Of a stretch of 34,623 nt of DNA, positions 29,423 through 34,623 are shown one piece after another. The position numbers and the translations under genes were made by a program. Origin of the DNA: an uncultured Bacteroidales bacterium. Lineage in GTDB: Bacteria > Bacteroidota > Bacteroidia > Bacteroidales > UBA932. How positions within the stretch are numbered: the first letter of the stretch is position 1; the number at the start of each line of letters is the position of its first letter. The DNA is taken from the NCBI GenBank assembly GCA_934726455.1, contig CAKVDS010000024.1, positions 1-34,623 of the forward strand, given 5' to 3'. The notes below the pieces were generated by a model. That model was not told the DNA's origin. It ran no database searches and saw only the letters and a program-made list of their open reading frames with translations.

Positions 29423-30871
29423 CTATTGATTTACCAACGTCACTATCTCCGGTCCGCCGAACCCGTCCTCCTTGGTCACCGCCACTCTCCCCCGCTGCAC
29501 CTCCTCAAAGAGGATGGCATACACCCTCAGCCGCTCCGCCCCGGAGTTCTCCATTATGTCCGACACCAGCACCTCAGCCCTGCCCTTCATAAAACTCAGT
29601 ATCAAACGCCTGTCGCGTTCCTTGAGGTCAGAGACCGGAACCTCCTGCGGCACAGCATCATCCTCAGAAAAATCCTTGCACGGCCCGTCAAGCCATGCGG
29701 TCAACTTCCTCCACCACTCGCTCCGCCCCAGATGCGTCCTCACACTGAAGCCCACCAAGAAATGCAGGAACGCCGTATGCTGGTCAGCATTGAACTTCAG
29801 GATAAAATACGTCCCCCAGACGAAGATCACCGCAGCCGCTATGACCACATACAGCTGGACATCAGAACCGGCCCCGCACAGGGCGCTCACCACCAGCGCA
29901 GCGACCACCACCACCCCGATCAGGATCTCGCTCACCGTGGTGATGAAATGACTGATGCCCACATTCACGAAGACATGGTGCAAGTGCGTCTTGTCCGGCA
30001 GGAACGGACTCTTGTGATGCAGCATCCGCATCCCCATCACACGGATGGTATCAAACACCGGCACGCTCATCACCGCCAGCACAAGCGCCACGGGGTTCAG
30101 AACCCTGCCGTCTATCTCGAAATCAGCGCTGCTCCGCGCATCCAGAGTACATATCGAAAACCAGGTCAACAGGATACCCATCACCATGGTCCCGGCATCG
30201 CCGATGAACATCCGGGAATGATCCCCGAACACATTGTGCACGAAAAACGGAATCAAAGCCCCTATCGTGCAGAACGCGAGCACCGCATTCGGGACATCCC
30301 CCACCATCACGAAAGACACTCCGAAAATCGCGCAGCAGGTGATGCACAGCCCGCTCGACAGCCCGTTCACCCCGTCAATCATGTTCACGGCGTTGATGAT
30401 GCCCACCCCGGCAAACACCGTCAGCGGCACCGCAATCCACCACGAGAACGCCTCCACTCCCCACAGTCCGTGGAGAGAGTCGATGCAGCGCCCGCTGGCG
30501 AACACAAGAGCAAGCACCGTCAGCACCTCGATGACCATCCGGCTCCGCGGGCTCAACCCAAGTATGTCATCCAGAGCGCCCACATACAGCATCACGCTCA
30601 TAGCGCACATCACCGGCAGCAGACGGGTCACGGGCTCGACACCGGACAAAGCATGCACCACGGCACCGCACGCCACCCCGGCGAGCACACCGAAATACAC
30701 CGCAATGCCGCCCATCACAGGCACGGGCCTCTTCTGAAGTTTGCGCGCGTCAGGATTGTCAACGAGATTCTTGTCAAGCGCAATGCGCAGCACCTTGAAA
30801 TAGGCCCAGTTGACAGCAACAAAGGCCACCACCGCCCCGAGGGCGGCGGCAAAAAACATCTGGTTTTGCAT
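29423..30871 (-). CDS. MraY/WecA-family polyprenyl-phosphate sugar-1-phosphate transferase with extra C-terminal domain
   Basis: This 482-residue membrane enzyme transfers a sugar 1-phosphate (often GlcNAc-1-P) from a UDP-sugar to undecaprenyl phosphate, the first step of O-antigen, teichoic or related glycans. About ten membrane helices occupy residues 5-370. Motifs: Asp101-Asp102 (GALDDILGL), NAVNMIDGVNG (160-170), FIGDAGTM (222-229) and KTHLHH (294-299). Unlike a typical WecA of ~360 residues it continues with a cytosolic linker and a winged-helix-like domain at 417-480. This tail is duplicated in the next gene. No promoter motif is clear in the 105-nt gap upstream (30872-30976). Confidence 0.9.
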   Translation of the reverse strand: MQNQMFFAAALGAVVAFVAVNWAYFKVLRIALDKNLVDNPDARKLQKRPVPVMGGIAVYFGVLAGVACGAVVHALSGVEPVTRLLPVMCAMSVMLYVGALDDILGLSPRSRMVIEVLTVLALVFASGRCIDSLHGLWGVEAFSWWIAVPLTVFAGVGIINAVNMIDGVNGLSSGLCITCCAIFGVSFVMVGDVPNAVLAFCTIGALIPFFVHNVFGDHSRMFIGDAGTMVMGILLTWFSICTLDARSSADFEIDGRVLNPVALVLAVMSVPVFDTIRVMGMRMLHHKSPFLPDKTHLHHVFVNVGISHFITTVSEILIGVVVVAALVVSALCGAGSDVQLYVVIAAAVIFVWGTYFILKFNADQHTAFLHFLVGFSVRTHLGRSEWWRKLTAWLDGPCKDFSEDDAVPQEVPVSDLKERDRRLILSFMKGRAEVLVSDIMENSGAERLRVYAILFEEVQRGRVAVTKEDGFGGPEIVTLVNQ

Positions 30872-30976
30872 AGGGAGTAAAGGAAAAAACGCCGGAACCC
30901 ACTACGTCCCAGCGCCTTAATATCTATGTAGTTTCAGTGGAAAATGTCCAGTTAGCTATCACGCTTCAGAGCATTA

Positions 30977-31645
30977 TCATGACAAGAACCCATATTGCCT
31001 TAAAGCATCCCGGATTGAATCAACGAATTTGCAATATGAAGGCAAAAGTCTCAACTTCTGCAAAGACACCTTGCTGCCCAGGGCGCTATAAAGTTCCGAA
31101 ATCTCTATCGTCCTGAATTTCTTTGGATTACCGGACGAGATTAGCCTTAAATCGTCCTCAATCAGTTTTTTCGGATCACTGACGGACTCAGGTTTCTTGT
31201 CCAGCCCCAGTTCATTATCGGGGAATACAGTCCCGATTTCCTCTTTCAGCAATTCCTTGTCTGCCAGCATCCAGGCCTCCGTCATGCGCACAGGAATAAT
31301 GGGAATCAGCACATTGCACTCCTCGGGACTCGATGCCAGAGACTTCATGACCGGACTGAATTTATGATACAGCCTCTCTTCATAACTATCCTTATCCGAA
31401 TCCGCATGCATAGCCAAAGCCATCACACCATAGGAGGCCACCCCGGAGCGGATAGCATTCCGGACATAATCCTCAAAAGAAGCCCCCTTGTCTGCTCTGA
31501 CAATATGAACATATATGTCTATATCCTGACGACATTCTGAAAACACCACCTCCTCTATCGTCCTGCGCAACACGTCATCAAGAAACCTCAAATCTGTCTC
31601 CCCCTCTGCCGCCAAGCCGACTATGAACATCCTCCTTCTCCCCAT
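30977..31645 (-). CDS. TOPRIM-like (DUF4276-type) protein paired with an ATPase
   Basis: This 222-residue soluble protein begins MFIVGLAAEGETDLRFL; Glu14 in AEGETD fits the TOPRIM motif 1 acid, and MALAMHADSDKD (Asp82, Asp84) fits the DxD motif. Further on, PVRMTEAWMLADKELL resembles the conserved late segment of DUF4276 proteins. TOPRIM domains of this sort nick or cleave nucleic acid with Mg2+; that activity is inferred. It starts 1 nt after the ATPase stop (ATG 31645, with ATG 31630 as alternative after a purine-rich GGAGAAGGAGG). The pairing recalls OLD-type nucleases and Gabija GajA, where ATPase and TOPRIM are fused, but here they are separate proteins. Confidence 0.7.
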   Translation of the reverse strand: MGRRRMFIVGLAAEGETDLRFLDDVLRRTIEEVVFSECRQDIDIYVHIVRADKGASFEDYVRNAIRSGVASYGVMALAMHADSDKDSYEERLYHKFSPVMKSLASSPEECNVLIPIIPVRMTEAWMLADKELLKEEIGTVFPDNELGLDKKPESVSDPKKLIEDDLRLISSGNPKKFRTIEISELYSALGSKVSLQKLRLLPSYCKFVDSIRDALRQYGFLS

Positions 31646-31646
31646 A

Positions 31647-33032
31647 TCACATATCTGCCGCTTCAACATCCGTATTCAAATAATCCTCCAACATCTGGAC
31701 ACTCATCTTCCGCTCCTGCTCCGTAAAAGGCAATGCCATCTGATAATTATAGAAAACAGGAACAAATGATGTCACAGACAATTTACGCCGTTCCCCGTCA
31801 ATTGTCGCGACACGGCTCACCTGCTGCGCAAAATTGATGGAAACGCATGGATCCTCCTTTATTGCCGCAACATCCTTCACGAAAATGGCAGAATGGGTGT
31901 TGACAATAACCTGACGTAATGGGGCGCTCTTATCATTGAAATCAGCCGAAAGACCTTTCAGCAGCCTGCACATAGCACCGATCCGGAAAGGATGGATGCC
32001 GTTCTCCGGCTCCTCGAAACACAGAAGCCCGCTGTACTTGGGATCTTTCCATAATACGCATAAAGTCAAGATTCTCAATGTGCCCTCAGAAAGGATCCGA
32101 GAGCTGAACCTCTCCCCATCCTTATTATAAAGAACTATCAGATACTGCTTATTCTCCTCATCGTCAATAACATCCAAATCAACGAAAGACGGGACAAAAG
32201 AATGGAGTTTTCTGGCTATTTCTTTGAGCACATATTTATCATGCTGCTTCAGGCGGAACAGGGCGGCAGCAAGATTATGACCATACGCATCAACAGAATC
32301 CTCTCCGGCCAACTTGCTTGTAGGCTCCCGGAGCGCGACCGGATCCAATTGCAGGAAACGCCAGCATCTCATCTCTTCCCTTGCGGCAAGAATATGCTTG
32401 AAATCCACAGAGTCAAAACTGCTCAGTACCGTTTTAGTTGTATGATCAAGCGGATAGACCCTGCGTTTCCCTCCGGGCCCATCTTGAGGAATAACCACAG
32501 ACTGCCGGCCGTTAACCTCCTCCGTTGACATGTAAGGCACCTGACGTTTACCAGTTGTAACCTTTGGCCGCCAATGATGCTCCGTGCCTTTAGGTAATAT
32601 GCGCACCCACTTGTCGTCAGCATGTTTTATCGTATTGAGGCTTTCCTTTCTGACCTCAATGTCCTCCATCCCGATATCATTGGTAAAGCGGTGCAGTTCA
32701 AGCTCATAGCGAAGTCGCGTATATCTAAGGCTTTCGGTCACGCCCCAGATATCAGTAACTTCCGGCGGCACAAGCATCTCCACGGCGAAAGACATGGTGT
32801 CGGCCGCACGAGATCCATCATATTGGGTGAACAACTCCGACGGATTACCCCGCTGCTTTCTGAAAGCCTTCTGTATCTTGTCCGAATCCGACAGATCCGA
32901 CAGAAGTTTCAGCGCATCAAACAGATTACTTTTGCCGGCGGCATTTGCGCCTGCAATCACAGTAAAAGGAGTAAATTCAAGTTCAAAATCATGAAAAGAC
33001 TTGAACCCGTCAATCTTTATATAAGTTATCAT
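31647..33032 (-). CDS. OLD/RecF-like AAA_21 ATPase
   Basis: This 461-residue SMC/ABC-like ATPase starts MITYIKIDGFKSFHDFELEF, the usual opening of RecF/OLD-like proteins. Walker A is GANAAGKSN (28-36), the signature LSEGTLR (314-320), Walker B with catalytic Glu GLLCFEEPENGIHP (335-348), and the H-loop NTHS with His380. The insert between Walker A and the signature is a variable region, probably a dimerising or sensing part. No nuclease domain is fused. It is followed by a TOPRIM-like gene, so the two probably form one complex. The ATG at 33032 is used, since the longer version begins at TTG 33041. Defence against phage or plasmids is an inference from architecture. Confidence 0.85.
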   Translation of the reverse strand: MITYIKIDGFKSFHDFELEFTPFTVIAGANAAGKSNLFDALKLLSDLSDSDKIQKAFRKQRGNPSELFTQYDGSRAADTMSFAVEMLVPPEVTDIWGVTESLRYTRLRYELELHRFTNDIGMEDIEVRKESLNTIKHADDKWVRILPKGTEHHWRPKVTTGKRQVPYMSTEEVNGRQSVVIPQDGPGGKRRVYPLDHTTKTVLSSFDSVDFKHILAAREEMRCWRFLQLDPVALREPTSKLAGEDSVDAYGHNLAAALFRLKQHDKYVLKEIARKLHSFVPSFVDLDVIDDEENKQYLIVLYNKDGERFSSRILSEGTLRILTLCVLWKDPKYSGLLCFEEPENGIHPFRIGAMCRLLKGLSADFNDKSAPLRQVIVNTHSAIFVKDVAAIKEDPCVSINFAQQVSRVATIDGERRKLSVTSFVPVFYNYQMALPFTEQERKMSVQMLEDYLNTDVEAADM

Positions 33033-33059
33033 CCCGGTCAACTATAACATGGCCAAACA

Positions 33060-33092
33060 CAAATATAGTTGATTTCAACAACACTCTGCAAA
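33060..33092 (-). promoter_or_regulatory. Promoter of the ATPase-TOPRIM pair
   Basis: On the minus strand TTTG (33092-33089), 21 nt, then TATATTTG (33067-33060), a full -7 match. The leader to the ATG at 33032 is about 20-25 nt and contains a short ATG-TTA-TAG frame. Confidence 0.55.
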
Positions 33093-33160
33093 TCCTCTGA
33101 AATAAAAGCATGTCCCCACAGTCAAATTCCCACCGCACATGGCAGATTTCAGAGCATCTA

Positions 33161-33655
33161 TTAGATATCTAATACTCCAAATTGTTGAGTAAAAGGGATG
33201 TGGATATCCATGTGGCTGAATGAGACATCTTCGCTATCGGAAATTTTGCTAATGAGTTTTGCCGATTTAGTGTCTGACGTGACAAAGTACCTGACATCAT
33301 CCAGGCAACTGGCCTGAGCGAAGATTTTTGCATCATTTGGAATTATGAGACGGCTGTCGACAACCAGTGTTCCTGTAGCTCTGGCAGCATAAAGCACGCT
33401 TGCGAACCTGCCTGCAACGGGAGCATGTTGGATATTAAATGGGACGATCCGTATGTTTCTGAAAGGAAGTTCTGCAATCTCTCCATTTACACAATATTCT
33501 GCGACAGTGATAGTAGAGACATACATAGGAACATCCTGCTCAAGAAAATATCTGAAATATTCCATGGCATTCTGATGCAGAATATCATTCTTTGAAAGAA
33601 GCCTTATAAGGAAACTTGTGTCAAGCATTACACTATATGAACCGGCTTTACGCAT
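33161..33655 (-). CDS. PIN-domain protein, probable ribonuclease toxin
   Basis: The 164-residue protein has the four acidic residues expected of a PIN ribonuclease: Asp12 in VMLDTSFLIRLL, Glu53 in TVAEYCV, Asp108 in IPNDAKIFA and Asp128 in VTSDTKS. PIN domains of the VapC type cleave tRNA, rRNA or mRNA and are usually held by an antitoxin encoded just upstream. The 258-residue gene upstream overlaps it by 8 nt, which suggests coupled synthesis. The start at 33655 is used; ATG 33628 (MLDTSFLI) would keep the whole fold. A 14-bp perfect palindrome covers its stop codon (33160-33173). The extra residues after the last Asp are unassigned. Confidence 0.82.
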   Translation of the reverse strand: MRKAGSYSVMLDTSFLIRLLSKNDILHQNAMEYFRYFLEQDVPMYVSTITVAEYCVNGEIAELPFRNIRIVPFNIQHAPVAGRFASVLYAARATGTLVVDSRLIIPNDAKIFAQASCLDDVRYFVTSDTKSAKLISKISDSEDVSFSHMDIHIPFTQQFGVLDI

Positions 33656-34424
33656 ACCCTCCTCTTATTTCTGAAACATAATCATCCACATCCACTCCGT
33701 CGAAGCGATCTTCGACCCTGTCCATAAGCCCTTCAAGGTAATTGATATCAAAAGAAGGAGCATAATCAATTATCCTTACAAGTTTGAGGGTAGACCTGTC
33801 AATTTCTCCTGTCTCAACATTCTGTTTTCCCAAAACTTGAACCCCGTACTCTTTGTACAGAAGATTTCTTTCTTCGTTTTTTAATGTCTCGCGGTCGGCA
33901 GAAACCACAACTGTCCCAAAATTTTTGGTCTCGACATGAATGTTTGACTTGTCTTTGCCGCCGGCATCGACAAGAGTGCCATAGAAATACAATTCTGCGT
34001 CCGCCCACAATGCTTCGGAACGATAAAATCTAGTCAACGGTGTGATTGTCAAAATACTCGCGTCAGATTTGCCTGCCTTGAACTCAAAGAAATAATTGTT
34101 TTTGATAGCCATCGACTGTATCTGCTCAATGGCCTTGGCGGATGGAAGTTCGAGAGAATCTATAGACTGCGTTGTCGCAACCATAGACATGACACTCATA
34201 AAAGCGACTTCCGCCTGTTTGGTTACTTTGAAAATGTTGCGCACTGAACCAGACTCCAACTGATATGAAATCACAGGCCTATCCCCTTTCATACCGGGGT
34301 AAATAATAGGTTCGATATTACTCAAAAGAGAAACAATCTCCTTGATGTCATAGTTATCTGGAGTGAGCGGATTGTTGCCTTTCTGCCCCTCAATATGAAT
34401 CTCTATCCGTCCCGACTGACCCAT
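33648..34424 (-). CDS. Unrecognised 258-residue protein upstream of the PIN gene
   Basis: I do not recognise a family. The protein is soluble with mixed alpha/beta content. It opens with a strand (GRIEIHIEGQKG), has IEPIIYPGMKGDRPVISYQL, a helical middle around AKAIEQIQSMAIKNN, then a beta-rich segment with NIHVETKNFGTVVVSADRET. It closes with an acidic end, LMDRVEDRFDGVDVDDYVS. The acidic C terminus could pair with a basic partner. The tight 8-nt overlap with the PIN gene and a -7 box 5 nt before its ATG suggest a two-gene unit in which this is the first product. An antitoxin or targeting subunit is possible but unproved. It is larger than typical VapB antitoxins. Confidence 0.7.
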   Translation of the reverse strand: MGQSGRIEIHIEGQKGNNPLTPDNYDIKEIVSLLSNIEPIIYPGMKGDRPVISYQLESGSVRNIFKVTKQAEVAFMSVMSMVATTQSIDSLELPSAKAIEQIQSMAIKNNYFFEFKAGKSDASILTITPLTRFYRSEALWADAELYFYGTLVDAGGKDKSNIHVETKNFGTVVVSADRETLKNEERNLLYKEYGVQVLGKQNVETGEIDRSTLKLVRIIDYAPSFDINYLEGLMDRVEDRFDGVDVDDYVSEIRGGYA

Positions 34425-34429
34425 GGCTA

Positions 34430-34437
34430 CAAAAATA
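34430..34437 (-). promoter_or_regulatory. -7 element of the PIN two-gene unit
   Basis: TATTTTTG on the minus strand is a full TAnnTTTG match, 5 nt before the ATG at 34424. No -33 box is clear. The remaining 34438-34623 holds no gene I can support; two short hairpins are present there. Confidence 0.55.
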
Positions 34438-34623
34438 GAAATAATCTTGGTAATTCCAGATACCCCGACTGTAAATCTTTACAAAAGCACCAACTTCCAA
34501 TTCTGCTATTACGACTTATAGACATTGACTTCATTGCACTTCATGAGAGTATGTTCCAAAATGGAACCAACTGAATCTTAAGTCTGTCCTTGCAAAAACA
34601 GCAAGGAAAGTTTTGTCTTCATC

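Noticed and set aside
29408..30880. 490-codon open frame on the plus strand opposite the MraY/WecA-like gene
   Set aside because: His- and Gln-rich low-complexity translation, entirely antisense to a membrane protein gene with all family motifs.
33160..33173. 14-bp perfect palindrome ATTAGATATCTAAT at the PIN stop codon
   Set aside because: Could be a tiny hairpin or a binding site, but it is AT-rich, has no loop and no T-run; not enough for a terminator or operator call.
34553..34606. Two small hairpins near the right edge (GTTCCA/TGGAAC and CCTTGC/GCAAGG)
   Set aside because: Stems of only 6 bp without a T-run; without the neighbouring gene beyond the window they cannot be called terminators.

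Overview
The window looks like a chromosome segment of a Bacteroidota bacterium, most likely Bacteroidales and moderately GC-rich. Many genes are preceded by the Bacteroidota-type -7 element TAnnTTTG, sometimes with a TTTG -33 element 19 nt upstream. Shine-Dalgarno sequences are scarce. Several families are typical of the phylum: DUF3467, DUF2807, the DUF2027/Smr protein, the ~400-residue form of QueA, and an RluA with a long N-terminal domain. I cannot name a genus. I see no rRNA, tRNA, CRISPR array, insertion sequence or phage gene.

Layout. 1-1481: the 5' end of a family 2 glycosyltransferase (minus), diverging from two small exported, barrel-like proteins of unknown function. 1485-6384 (minus): queA plus an acyltransferase, ending at a clear terminator, then rlmD plus a Na+/Ca2+ exchanger. 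6385-6810: an AT-rich gap with repeated motifs, upstream of an XRE-type regulator. 6811-8534 (plus): the regulator, a degenerate dihydroorotate-dehydrogenase-like protein and a PncC/CinA-C amidase. 8611-16692 (minus): a tight seven-gene chain valS-tatA-tatC-CBM9-like-ABC-F-DUF2807-dipeptidase. It meets the previous operon at an 18-bp-stem terminator. 16759-19446 (plus): DUF3467, a KdsC-like phosphatase, Maf and a pseudouridine synthase. The gap after it carries a convincing minus-strand small RNA gene.

19719-28699 is core metabolism and envelope: a BamA-barrel protein, a D-2-hydroxyacid dehydrogenase diverging from a tyrosine phosphatase over an almost perfectly palindromic double promoter, a minus operon ridA-tcdA-MFS-fprA, a plus operon Dabb-ndk-Smr, and a lipocalin. 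28786-30871 (minus) is a short operon for a polyprenyl-phosphate sugar-1-phosphate transferase. Its C-terminal winged-helix-like tail is repeated as a separate 71-residue protein next to it, followed by a WbuC-type cupin.

30977-34424 is visibly more AT-rich and looks like an accessory or defence patch. It holds a two-gene ATPase + TOPRIM-like module and a two-gene module of an unrecognised 258-residue protein plus a PIN-domain nuclease. The most novel-looking items are the small RNA at about 19433-19548, the ATPase/TOPRIM pair, the PIN pair, the duplicated winged-helix tail, and the degenerate DHOD-like protein. At about eight genes the -7 element lies only 4-8 nt before the start codon, which suggests widespread leaderless or near-leaderless mRNAs.
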